Below are positions 11,740 through 22,429 of a stretch of 64,000 nt of DNA, one piece after another. This DNA is from Stenogyne calaminthoides (taxonomy: Eukaryota > Streptophyta > Magnoliopsida > Lamiales > Lamiaceae): contig JBBCBC010000022.1 in assembly GCA_037126765.1 (NCBI GenBank), positions 17,203,758-17,267,757 on the forward strand. The letters run 5' to 3'. Numbering within the stretch: the first letter of the stretch is position 1; each line of letters starts with the position of its first letter. Under the pieces are notes generated by a model that did no database searches, was not told the DNA's origin, and saw only the letters and a program-made list of their open reading frames with translations. Position numbers and translations under genes: made by a program.

Positions 11740-12029
11740 AAAATCACTTTATCCTCTCATCTACTTTATAATAAAGTAGAAAGGTGTATACTTATACTAC
11801 CCTTAATTAAAAATGACTATATTCCCCTAAATACTAATAAATAATTCATACATTAAATATTGTATCTACAGTAAAATGTCCAAACCGAGTGCGAAATGGA
11901 GGGAGAGTAAAATTTATTACATAGGAATAATAAAAATTTGTTAGTCTAAAGGTTGAGTATCAGATTTCCAGTAAGAAACATCATATCAAATGAATAATGA
12001 AATAGATTGAGTAATGAATATACCGATGT
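11740..12029. other. AT-rich spacer with MITE-like debris
   Basis: No gene seen. It holds a TTATCCTCTCATCTACTTTATAATAAAGTAGA inverted motif of MITE character and an ATGGAGGGAGAGTAAAATT end resembling Stowaway-type termini. It also has a first copy (11967-12003) of a short sequence repeated at 13350-13386 just upstream of the SDR gene. Confidence 0.4.
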
Positions 12030-12036
12030 GGGGTCA

Positions 12037-12290
12037 AGTGTAGATAGTTCAAGTGGTTAGAGCTTCACCACTTGAGACCCGAGATTTTAGGTTTGAGACA
12101 CGGAGAGGAAAATTTTATTCTCTCTTGTGTTGGTTCCCCTTATGGTAGGGTGGTGTTCCCCCTCTTGTGGTGGTTGCGGTGCTGTTGTGGTTCCGAGTTG
12201 TGGTTTTGGGTGGTTTTCCTCTTGTGGTGGCTACGGTTCTGGTCCACAGTGAGACGAAATGATGTTGCCACGTGCCTGGTGGTAGAATGA
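12037..12290 (+). mobile_element. Possible tRNA-derived SINE
   Basis: TAGTTCAAGTGGTTAGAGC followed about 35 bp later by AGGTTTGAGAC resembles the A box and B box of a tRNA-type RNA polymerase III promoter, the head of plant SINEs. The following 180 bp, rich in TTGTGGTGG runs, would be the body. I cannot define a clean 3' tail or target duplications. A chance or decayed tRNA-like sequence is the alternative. Confidence 0.4.
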
Positions 12291-12306
12291 AATATTGTAA
12301 TTGATT

Positions 12307-12905
12307 ATCTTAGAGAACTATTGTAATTGAACGAATTTGATCATATGCCCGAAGGTGAGCACAAACTTATATGCCCACCGCTTATGCGGCGCGCCACATA
12401 TGTAAGGTCCCCACCATCATTTAATTAATTTCTTTAATTAATTCAAATTTCTCATTTATATATATTTCATATTTTACCCAATTTCATTAATTATATTAAA
12501 TTTCTTTTTCCCGTCCCGGACTCAACCAGACCCCGAAATCGGCCCGAGTAATTCATGGTTCACCCGACCTGAATGATTCATTATTTAGGGTTCGTAGTTT
12601 AGGTTTTAGGTTTATATAATTAATTTCATTGATTATATTTTAAAAAAATTACCCGACTCAGACCCAACCCAAACTCGGCCCGAGTGGTTCATGGTCCAGC
12701 CCGAATGGTTTATGATTTATGGTTCATAGTTTATGGTTCATAGTTTATGATTTATGTTTATATAATTAATGAGAAGATTGAATTAATTAAAGAAACTAAT
12801 TAAATGATAGTGGAGACCTTGCATATATAGCGCGCCGCATAAACGGTGGACATATAACTTTGTGCCCACCTGCGTGCATATGATCAAATCAGTGTAATTA
12901 AATAT
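12307..12905. mobile_element. MITE with about 120-bp terminal inverted repeats (Mutator-like)
   Basis: The left arm (about 12317-12440) contains TTGATCATATGC, GCACAAACTTATATGCCCAC, ATGCGGCGCGCC and AAGGTCCCCACCATCATTTA. The right arm (about 12775-12895) is its imperfect reverse complement. The flanks TGTAATTGAA (left) and TGTAATTAAA (right) look like a 9-10 bp target duplication. Long arms plus such a duplication suggest a Mutator-derived MITE (inference). The loop has no coding frame. It holds short TTCATGGTT/TTCATAGTTTATGG repeats like those at 21430-21590. Confidence 0.6.
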
Positions 12906-12991
12906 GTGTAAAAAAAAAAAAGAATACCATGAATAACTTTTTTGTTTCTTTTGGGCACTAAGATTAAGAAAAATTAATAAAATAATAAATG

Positions 12992-13269
12992 GTGGACCAA
13001 AATGGTGAATATGGGATGAAAAGTAAAGGGGAATAGTGACAAATTTGTAGTATAGTGTAAAAAGTGAGAATAAATATATTGATAGTGGAGTATTACTTTT
13101 TTAATTTATGAAAACAGAAAACTTATTGTTGTGGACCAAAATGGTGAATATGGGATGAAAAGTAAAGGGGAATAGTGACAAATTTGTAGTATAGTGTAAA
13201 AAGTGAGAATAAATATATTGATAGTGGAGTATTACTTTTTTAATTTATGAAAACAGAAAACTTATTGTT
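12992..13269 (+). repeat. Perfect tandem duplication of 139 bp
   Basis: 12992-13130 and 13131-13269 read as the same sequence base for base, both starting GTGGACCAAAATGGTG and ending AACTTATTGTT(G). The unit contains Stowaway-like MITE debris, and GGTGGACGGAGGGAGTA follows at about 13302. It lies 150-430 bp upstream of the SDR gene's TATA box. Identity implies either a very recent duplication or an assembly artefact. Confidence 0.85.
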
Positions 13270-13422
13270 GGACGGATGAAAAAAGAAAGGGAGAAATTTA
13301 TAGGTGGACGGAGGGAGTAACAAATAAACGGTTGTGGGCCCTAGTGATTAGAAACATCATATCAAATGAATAATGAAAGAGATTGAGTATCTGATTTACG
13401 GTAAGTATGTTGACAGGCACCC

Positions 13423-13430
13423 ATATAAAT
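13423..13430 (+). promoter_or_regulatory. Probable TATA box of the SDR gene
   Basis: CCATATAAATATCACC lies about 120 bp before the ATG at 13547, a usual distance for a plant core promoter with a short 5' leader. The leader would include the A-run at 13483-13507. Confidence 0.5.
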
Positions 13431-13482
13431 ATCACCTCAGTGCCTTAGCTGGTGAATCAGCTTCTTCCCTTTCTCAAAAACA

Positions 13483-13507
13483 CAAAAAAAAAAAAAAAAA
13501 AAAAAAA
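13483..13507 (+). repeat. Poly(A) homopolymer run in the 5' leader
   Basis: About 25 consecutive A residues lie 40 bp before the start codon of the SDR gene. The length of such runs is often uncertain in assemblies. Functionally it may act as an A-rich leader (inference). Confidence 0.8.
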
Positions 13508-13546
13508 GAAAAAAGAATCAGCTCCTTCCTTGAATTTCGTTCGATC

Positions 13547-16537
13547 ATGGAAAATCCAGGAAAGAAGGTTGTGCTCACCTCCAATGGCGACCAAATTTCT
13601 CTCAGCATAGCCCGCCATTTAGCTCAGCGCGGTTGCCGGTAATCACTCGTATCGTATTACTCATTTGTTTTAGTGTGCTTTATTGCTTAATTTTTTCCTT
13701 TTAATCTAATTTTTATTTTCTGTAAAGGTTGGTTTTAATGGGGAACGAGGGGCAATTGAAAAGCGCTGCAGAGAAGATTAGGGGTTCCTTAAACGGCGTC
13801 GTTTCGTTGGATGTGGTGGGATTAGATATGGAGGACGAGAGGGAAGGGGCTTTTGATGAAGCTGTGGAGAAGGCCAGGAGACTCCTAGGGAAATTAGATG
13901 CTTTGGTCAACTGTTACTCCTACGAAGGTGAATTGACAGTTTTGCCCTGTAACTTCATGATTGCTCTGTTATTCTTTTGTCTCAGGTGGTGTGATTTGTG
14001 AATCTATTTGAAATTCTACATAGTATTTGCTACTATTTAACTTGTGAAATTGTAAAGTGGGAGATTGTATGTGATTTAGAACATCATATCAAATGCTTCA
14101 TTAGGGTTCCAGTTTTAATGATTGAGGGGTGAAATCTTGATTAATAATTTGTGTGATGATTTTCCCCCTAATTTGATGATGGCATGGTGATGATTATCAT
14201 GTGAATGAATCTGTTCAGTCTATCTATTCGATGTATTTGAATATCTAAGCATTGCTTACTGATTTGTGACTAAAAGTTTTCAAGGATGAAATAGTGCATA
14301 TATTTGGGTACCTTTTTTTTTTTTTGACGGAATATTTGGGTACCTGATCCTCCTACCTTTTGACATCCCATTGATTTCTATTTTTCTCTAATGCCCATTA
14401 CTCTCAGTTTTAATGATATAGTTGTTGTAAAATCTATTCTGAGAAAGAGGTACAAAACCATGTTTCTAATATCGAACAATTTCTTGAAATGCAACCAAGT
14501 TATAGTTATCGCTTTTCCTTCGATATTTTAACAGCCAGTTGCAGCCTCGATCTGTTTTGCTACACAGGACGCTTTTCATATGGTCAAAAGATATGTTGAA
14601 TGCCTACAAATTCATATTTTATATCTTGCAGTTTTTATCTGTATTGTTATCATGTAGCTGCAAGCTGAAATAAAATAGTATTAACTTAGTATTGTGAGCA
14701 GGAAAGATGCAAGATCCGCTGTCTTTGGCGGAAGATGAATTCAAAAAGATTGTGAAAACAAACTTTATGGCCCCTTGGTATCTTCTAAAGGCTGTTGGTA
14801 AAACAATGCGTGATCAGAAATCTGGTGGATACATCGTATTCTTGACCTCAGTAATAGGAGCTGAAAGAGGGTTGTATCCAGGAGCCGCTGCATATGGTTC
14901 ATGTTTGGCTGGAATTCAGCAGCTTGCAAGGGTAAGTTTAGCACTTCCCGAAAGATGCAAGATTTATTCGTAAATAAAACTTCTTACTGTTGCAAGCTGG
15001 ATTTCTTTGTTCTTTTTTAGTCAATACTACTAACTTATTACGCAAATTCGTGGTAAAGCAGCATGGTGTGTGATTTTTTCCTTGAATCTTATGTTAAATG
15101 GAAGTAATGCTCATGTTCGGATCAGGAATGTGTAGGGGTGGAGGAAATACCGAAAATACTGGTATACCGCACTTACCGTACCGAAAAATATTGATTTTAT
15201 CGAAATTTTCAGTATACCGAAATTTTCGGTACGGTACCATACCGTACCGAAAATTTCGGTACGATAACGGTATGAAAATATAGAAAATTTCGGTATACCG
15301 AAATACCGAAATATTTCGGTATACCTAAATATTTTCGGTATACCGGAAAAATTTCCGGTATACCGGAAAAATATACCGGTATACCGAAAAATTTTCGGTA
15401 TACCGGTATATATTGAAATTTCGGTACGGTATCGGTATGTAAAATCGGCATACCGAAAAATTCGGTATACTGAAATTTCGGTATACCGAATTTTCGGTAC
15501 GACAACGGTATGAAATTTTTCGGTATCGAAAATTTTGGTACGGTAACGGTATGGCGAGAAAATTTTCGGTATGCCGTACCGTCCACCCCTAGGAATGTGT
15601 AATCTTGGAGGGTTAATTGGCGTGAAAACAACTACACAAGAATTGATTTGAAAAAACACGAATTTGAGTTAAAGTTAACAATACCTGATTGGAACTGATA
15701 TGATTCATGTTTGGTTGTTTACTGTTTTGCCGTTAAACCAAGTCGAGTCTTATCTTGTGTTTTAATTGAATTACAGCATATCTTAAAATATATATAGAAG
15801 TAAATAAGTCGAGCCTCGAGATTATTGGGTGGTATCTGTTAAGGCTAAAAAAAAAAGAGCTTTATCGAGCTCAAGCTCCGAATTTTCCAGATAAGCTTGA
15901 GCTTTGTAGTATTTGAGTCGACCTGGTTAGATTACACCCCTTCCAAGAAATCACTATTTATAAGCATTGTTGTTTGATGCTATGAAATCAAATGGTTTAG
16001 TTACAATGGATTGTTTTCTCAAGTTTTAGGTCGGTAGTGTTTGGCTCGATTCAACTCTATTACACCCCTACCAAGAAAACACCGTCTAGAATCATTGCTG
16101 TTTACTGTGAAGTACAGCTGAAAAGGTTGCAGTTTCATGATGTTTCAATATGGATGGCCAGTCCGAATTGACAAATATTGAATTAGTTACCAGCCACACA
16201 TTCTATATTATTCTACATCTCGTACCTAATTATCAACATTTACGTGTATTTTGGGCAGACATCAGCACTGGAGATCGGGAAGCATCAAATAAGGGTTAAC
16301 GCAATAGCTCGTGGATTGCATCTTGAAGACGAGTTCCCTTTATCAGTGGGCAAGGAGAGAGCAGAGAAGTTGGTTAACGAAGCTAATCCATTACGTCGAT
16401 GGCTAGATGTTGAAAATGACATAGCATCGACGGTCATTTATCTGATAAGTGATGGGTCGCGTTACATGACAGGGACCACCATATTTGTCGATGGCGGCCA
16501 GTCTCTGGTCAGGCCTCGGATGAGATCCTACATGTGA
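13547..16537 (+). CDS. SDR-family (short-chain dehydrogenase/reductase-like) gene, 4 exons, 266 aa
   Basis: Exons 13547-13638, 13728-13927, 14702-14931 and 16259-16537 join in frame through GT-AG introns of 89, 774 and 1327 bp into an unbroken 266-codon frame. The fold is the NAD(P)-binding Rossmann SDR type. An N-terminal nucleotide-binding segment starts VVLTSNGDQIS, LVNCYSYEG stands at the NNAG position, N118 is in KTNFMAP, S147 and Y162 sit at the catalytic positions, and IRVNAIARG and YMTGTTIFVDGG are near the C-terminus. Length is normal for a classical SDR. Two features are unusual: the glycine motif TGxxxGxG is absent (TSNGDQIS), and the Y-x-x-x-K lysine is leucine (YGSCL). The frame and splice sites are intact, so this looks like a maintained divergent or non-catalytic member, not a pseudogene. 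Substrate is unknown. The start is the first ATG after the TATA-proximal leader. No targeting peptide is obvious, so it is probably cytosolic. Confidence 0.88.
15133..15591. mobile_element. hAT-type MITE in intron 3 of the SDR gene
   Basis: The 459-bp element begins TAGGGGTGGA and ends TCCACCCCTA, perfect 10-bp terminal inverted repeats of hAT type. It is flanked by an exact 8-bp duplication GGAATGTG (15125-15132 and 15592-15599), diagnostic for hAT insertion. The interior consists almost wholly of CGGTATACCGAAA and TTTCGGTACGGTA variants, themselves palindromic, so long open frames on its minus strand are repeat artefacts. It has no transposase and would need one supplied in trans. Confidence 0.88.
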
Positions 16538-18367
16538 TGCAACTATCATTATCAACATGTTGTTTGTTGTAATGCTATTCAAAACCATAATGTTGAACAA
16601 TTTTTGCTTCAGCGCAGCCAAATAATTAGCTCTTTCACATAATATATTTGCAACTTCTTGAGTTTTTATGGAGATTACATATTCTATTTACACCAACTGA
16701 TGGTTGTGTTAGTTTCATATATATATATGTGTGTATAATTTGTGCAATTGATACTCTTTAATAGAAACAAGTAACATTATTTAATGAATATAACTAATGA
16801 TGTTGGCCAAGTAAAATTGTTTAATAAAAATAGGGGACACGAGTGTCATTTTTATATACTTCCTCGTCAAAAATATAGTTCACTAATCATTTTTTAGTCG
16901 TCTATAATTATAATCCACTTTCCTTCAGAGGTTATACTTTATTTAAAATATCCTTATTTAATGATTATTGAGATTAATCATTAATATTAGTCATTAATAC
17001 TAAATAAGGACATACAGGGAATGTTAGGATGAATTTTGTTATTCCAAGATATTTTTTTAATTTGGGTGAGAAATCAAAGTGGACTAAAATGGGGATTTGT
17101 TGCGGCGAGGGTTCTGTTACTGTACAACGATATACATAACCTTATGGTGATGTCAGTTTTTGGTTTAAAAATCGAATTTTGGATTTTGAAATTAAAAAAC
17201 GGTTCTAGTCTATGTTTTAAAAACGGAAGTGAACTTTGACTCGGACAATCTTAGCGTTTTCGATTGAACCAGATTCAACATCGTCAGACCATTATTCAAA
17301 CGGTTGAGCCCTTATAATTTCATAATTACCTAATATTTAATTTAATTTCTATTCAATATAAATAATCATCTATATATTTTTTCAAAATAATAGTCCTTCA
17401 AATTTATTTTTCAAGACAATTCTCTAAAATTGCAATATAACCCTTAAATTGTAAGATGAACCTTTCAATAAGTATTAAAAATTTACAAAATTGCCCTCAA
17501 TTTTTTTCCTAAATAATGTCAAAGCAGCGAGTTAGTTGGTTCAACCAGTTTGCTCTTTGTACTGTTCTTCCCACTTTTGAGCACTTTGAAGGCGGTTCGA
17601 AAATAAAAAATTCAACGCTTGAGAATGGTTCTATATATTTGCCGAGTAGCAAACCCACTTTTTAAAACATAATTCTAATTCGAGATTTTTAGAAATTAAT
17701 TTTAAAACATAATTATAAACGTACCATCACACTAATAAAAAATCCCAGAACAAATACCCATTTTATTATTTATTAGAATTTCAAAACTCCTAATTTTAAA
17801 AGCGGTTTTTAAAATCACTTAAAAATAATATCACCTAATTGTCTAGGGCCGCCATTGTTATTCAAGATTTAGATGCATACTGGTAAAATTAAAAACTCCC
17901 TTTCTGAACCTTACGTTGGAAATCGTTGAAATACATGGGTAACTACATGTTGTCTGCTTAGTGGACCCAATATTCAAGAAAATGAAAAAAATAGTGGACC
18001 CAATATTTAATTTAAGAAAACATTAGTTCGTATGTTAATATTCAAAATTGATATCATATTATAATCAATGTAACATTATGAAACTGAAATGTTTATTATA
18101 ATCAACTTAAATACATGTATTCATCTGAAATAAAGACTATTAGTTCCAATAAAAATCCATAAGAGTATTCTTAGATCAAAACTCAAATTAAAGAACTTAT
18201 AGAATCAAAAGTGAGTTTGAAAGCCCATTATACCCTCACTCAAATTCAGCCGTCCCAATCATCTTTCTCATTTCTCTGCCCAATCAGTTTATCTCTCTTC
18301 TCTCTCTCTTTTCATCTCTCCCCCAAAAATTACCAGCATCTACATGCCACCACCATCACTTGCACGT
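16538..18367. other. AT-rich intergenic DNA downstream of the SDR gene
   Basis: No gene is recognisable. The first 150 bp would hold the SDR 3' untranslated region. Around 16855-17025 a degenerate MITE (ACTTCCTCGTCAAAAATATAG, with an ATAAGGACATACAGGGAATG end) is suggested. The 67-codon frame at 17036 has no recognisable motif and I treat it as chance. Confidence 0.5.
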
Positions 18368-18988
18368 TGTTGGGATAATTTTAGTTTTGATTATTATGTC
18401 AAAACATCTTGTAATAGGATAAGTTAAGTTGTATAGAAAGCTTGCGTTTCTAGACTTAATTGTATTCTTACAGGTAATAAGTTGAGAGGAAACTCATAAA
18501 GAGAAGGCGAGGCTGATCAGAACAAAAAAACGAGGATTTGACGAGAAGGAGTCTTGATTTGTCTTGATCGCAAAGAATCGATCTTGATGATGATCTGGCC
18601 GGTGATCTGATCTGATTGACTCGATCTGGTGACTGATCCAAATGACTGATGTCTCTTGACCGATGATCTTTGTCTTGACTTGATGTTGTCTTTGATCGAT
18701 CGGTGACCAAATTCTGCAGACCAGAAATCAGACGAGTTGATCAAATCCGTTAGACACACAAAAAGCTGGTCAATGAGAAGATGACAACACACATATTGGT
18801 GTGACATAAAGCTGCAAGTAACAATGTAAAAGGACAAAGAAAAGTTGGAAGTTTATTAGTATGAATTTGAATATTACTCTCCAACGATAATATTTAAATC
18901 CACACTATAAATACATTGTGTTATCTTCAAAAGAAGATAATGAAGGATGCTGCAAAGTGAAGATTAAAGCCAAATATTCAAGCATAAA
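18368..18988 (+). mobile_element. LTR D fragment, forward strand
   Basis: It starts TGTTGGGATAATTTTAG and is collinear with the reverse complement of the solo LTR D (60628 back to 59961, then 39894 back to about 39860). Alignment stops near CCAAATATTCAAGCAT at 18988, so the distal part is missing. A TATA-type CACTATAAATACATTG is at about 18904. GATCTG/TGATC repeats fill the middle, as in LTRs B and C. The start resembles Sirevirus-type LTRs here (inference). Confidence 0.75.
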
Positions 18989-21319
18989 TTTGCATTTTAT
19001 TTTATTTCATTGACAATTTATATTTTTCATATCTAAATTAATAAAATACAAAAAATTATACATATTAGAATCTAAAAAATTCATATCAAAATTAAAAATT
19101 ACATAAATTTACATATCAAAATTGAAAAAATATTAGAAATTTATATATCTAAAACCTAAAATTTTACAATCTCAAAATTTACATATCCCCATCTTCGTTT
19201 CGACATGAACATATTCATCAAGATATGCACTAAAACACGCATATGTTCATCAATTGATGAACATATGCACCTCCAAATGATCCAAATACTCATCTTCTTC
19301 CTCCTCTATCCAAATTTCAGATCTATAAGCTATGTGCTATTTCCCCTAAAATAAATTAAATATTTTTTTCTATATAAATCATAACAACCCAAGTTTATTA
19401 CAATTGAAACCTAGCTACAATTTTTCATGAACTCAAATATTTACAGTGGACTCATTATCAACACTATAAAAAATTTATCTCTCCCACTATTATTAAAAAA
19501 CCTCAGAACATAAATAAACAAAAGCAAATAAAGAATTATTAAAATAAATTAAAAGGGCCTAAGAAATCATGTAACTAATTAAATAAACCTTATTTATGGC
19601 CCAAAATATGTGGGCAATTTATGAAAGTAGGTAACTAATTGCCCATAAACTTGGTCAAAAACCAATTTAATTAATAAATAATTGGTCAAAAACCAATTAA
19701 GGCTTAAGTAAATCAGTAGCAAGTTGTTTCTATCAGGAGGCGTGGGTGATGGAGGAAAAAGGAGTGATACTCAAATGCAGCCTTAAAAATTAAAATACAG
19801 TCCATCCTTATTTTTCGTCCAAAATTTGCAGGAGCTGACAAAATGTTTAGGAAGAATCGTTGAGAAGATCCTGAAATGTGAACAAAACCAATGTTGATGT
19901 TTCAATGTGGCCTCAAAATTCACCTGCTCCATTTTAAAAAAATGTATGAACAGTCTTCATTCGAAACCATCCACTTGAAGAATATATGTATATACGATTA
20001 TATATATTAATTTTTGTTTAATGGGGTACAGCTATACCTCATGTCACTATAATTGGGTCCGCCTTTGTGTGTGCGAGATACAAATCTAGCTAAATTATTT
20101 TTTATATTCACCTTTCAATTTACCTATTAGTCTGTTTTTTTTAAAAAAAAATTAAACTATATATAAATTATGATTATTTAACGTGAAATGATTTCCTAAA
20201 AGCATCTAACCATGTATGAGACGGTAAATGGGTCGAATTTCTATTACACATATATATTGTATAAAGTGTTCGCTTATATATGACTCTATTGGAAGCATGA
20301 ATTAAGGCAAAGCTAGTGATATCTAAATATTAAAGTGGAGCTCGGTCTCATACATGAAAGAGTAAATCTTTTGTGTATTAAGTGCACTGTGCAATTCAAG
20401 TGTAATTTTAAACAGTATTTTTCCTGAACAATATTAGTGGATGTTGCACTAGAATAAATTATCTAGGTAACAACCGTCAATAAATTGATAGGTTCAGCGA
20501 AAAAAAGTTACACTGTTAAGTGAAAACAAATGATACTGTTTAAAAAATGCAAGCGCACCTTATGTATACAAGACTTTATATACATGCATATTGTCTCACA
20601 CAAGACTCTCTCAAAATAAATGTGCCGGTGCAAAATGCGGATTCAGATCTCACTCGTAACGCTTATAAATAAGACCCATTCTAGCGGCAAAAAAATATGC
20701 AAGAGCATATATAAAATAGTGGACATTGTTAATGCCCAATTTATGTTCCGTCTCACCGTGAAACGGTCTCATACAAGCGTGCCTCAAATAAAATACCTTA
20801 AATTGATGAAGAAAATCATTGTAACAAAGCCCTAATTCGTTCAAAAAGTGTCATTTTTAAAAATTCCTGCAACCTAGGACTGGAATCGAATAATTCAAAT
20901 AATTAATGTGCTTGATATATATTTTTATAATTTACGTATAGTTTTCTTGAAATCTCTCAACCTATAATATTCCAAGTACAATCATTTGGTAGGTATTATT
21001 TTTAAAGTGCGTCTCTTGTGGACCCTAGTGTAGCGTGCACTCATGCAATAAAATGACTCATTTAAAAAAAATATTTAACCCATTGAATATATTAGACATG
21101 TTTTTTTGGATATATGGGTTGAGTTGGGGCGAGTGCACAAATCTTAAATTCGTGCACCATTTACACATGAGACCTTGTCTTATTTTAATTTATTTAGTAA
21201 TTTTAGAAAAATATCGAAGATTGAATATATATTATATATACCTTGTTCTTTTAGTTATTATCATTTTATTTTAAATAATTAATATGAATGAGTAATTTAT
21301 TTTTTATTTGGTTTATATT
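18989..21319. other. AT-rich intergenic DNA, no gene seen
   Basis: No supported coding region. It contains the 30-bp palindrome at 19239-19268, a repeated TTGGTCAAAAACCAATT (near 19651 and 19684), and a hairpin formed by GTCTCACCGTGAAACGGTCTC-like sequence near 20750. Short frames at 20620 and 21035 lack recognisable motifs. Confidence 0.5.
19239..19268. repeat. Perfect 30-bp palindrome
   Basis: GCATATGTTCATCAA is followed immediately by its exact reverse complement with no spacer. A related half-site (ACATATTCATCAAGATATGCA) lies 30 bp upstream. It could be a cruciform-prone site or the fused ends of a lost MITE; function unknown. Confidence 0.8.
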
Positions 21320-21705
21320 TGATTAAATGCAAATACTTATGTGCACCATTTGCACCAATTTAGAATTGGTGCAATTGGATTTCAAGAGTTTTTTTATTAC
21401 TATATATATTTCAAACTTAGAACAAGACTCAGACCCGACCCAAATGGTTCATAGTTCAGGATTTGGGTTCGGGTTCATGGTTCGGGTTTTGGGCTCAGGG
21501 TTCATGGTTTGAGTTTAGGGTTCAAGGTTTGAGTTTGGATTCAGGGATCATGGTTCACAGTTCAGGGTTCAGGGTTCAGAGTTCGGGAATGAAAAAAGAA
21601 TGAAGGGGGGAATTACCCAAGTTCTAATGTGTAGTTAATCCAAATAAAAATTGAATCCAATTGCACCGTGCGCAATTGGTGCACACAAGTATCAATCTTG
21701 ATAAA
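21320..21705. mobile_element. MITE with about 55-bp inverted ends and an internal GGTTCA minisatellite
   Basis: The left end (about 21320-21382; ACTTATGTGCACCATTTGCACC, AATTGGTGCAATTGGATT) is the imperfect reverse complement of the right end (about 21650-21703; AATCCAATTGCACCGTGCGC, ACACAAGTATCAATCTTGAT). The middle (21430-21590) is an irregular tandem array of GGTTCAGGGTTCATGGTT-type units. Superfamily is not assignable because the target duplication is unclear. Confidence 0.6.
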
Positions 21706-22203
21706 AATATAATTATTTGGTCGCCACTTTCATATTAGAAAAAATAGAGATAAAAAATGTAATAAAATACTTACATTTCTATGAAGATTTAAATACAAAT
21801 ATTAATAGAGAAATAATATTTTATTTTCATTTGTGTTATTTCATAATTTAAAATGGAACACCACTTTGTTGAGAAAGATTTTGTTAAAAATATAAATATA
21901 AACTCAATTATTGATGAATTTTATGATTTTAAGTCAGGTTGGTCACAAAAGATTGACTCTAAATTTCACCAAAGAACCAAACATACATTGAGGCGTTCGT
22001 TTATTTTATTTTATAAACTGCCCAAAATAATCATCTGCCGTTATAAAAGATAAATGATATAAAATACATTTGTGGTGCATAAATGCGTATTGAAAAAAGC
22101 ATTCAAAATTATCACTATTTAGTATCCTAATAAATATCTTTTTTAGTATTTATTGGAAAAAAAATCAAAATTTTGCATAAAATAAAAAGTCAAATAAATA
22201 TTA
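21706..22203. other. AT-rich DNA, no recognised gene
   Basis: A 66-codon open frame at 21853-22053 has no motif I recognise. The phrase AAGATTGACTCTAAATTT within it recurs near 22747, so the sequence is repeat-derived or duplicated rather than evidently coding. Confidence 0.4.
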
Positions 22204-22429
22204 CTCCCTCCATCCCAACTCCTTTTTCACACTACCTTTTTTCTTGTGTTTTAATGAACGAGTTGTTTAGTACTTAAATGGTAAAATGACTTTTAAGGAG
22301 GGTATGATAGATCTATCTCTCATCTATTATATGTCTCCTTAAAAATTATTTTATCATTTCAAATACTAATAAAACATTCGCTCGCTAAAATACGAGAAAA
22401 CAGTAAATGTGAAGTTGGGATGGAGGGAG
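22204..22429. mobile_element. Stowaway-like MITE
   Basis: The 226-bp segment starts CTCCCTCCATCCCAACT and ends AGTTGGGATGGAGGGAG, exact 17-bp inverted repeats of the type found on Stowaway/Tc1-mariner MITEs. The flanking dinucleotides are TA on the left and CA on the right, so the TA duplication is intact on one side only. Confidence 0.85.

Noticed and set aside
15111..15659. Long minus-strand open frames (182 and 140 codons) in SDR intron 3
   Set aside because: They consist of repeated YRYTE/FRYTG-type peptides made by the CGGTATACCG repeats of the hAT MITE.
20620..20844. Overlapping frames of 71 and 64 codons on opposite strands
   Set aside because: No motif, no promoter or splice context, AT-rich intergenic sequence.
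21430..21590. GGTTCA minisatellite as an independent satellite
   Set aside because: It lies exactly between the inverted ends of the MITE at 21320-21705, so it is part of that element's interior.
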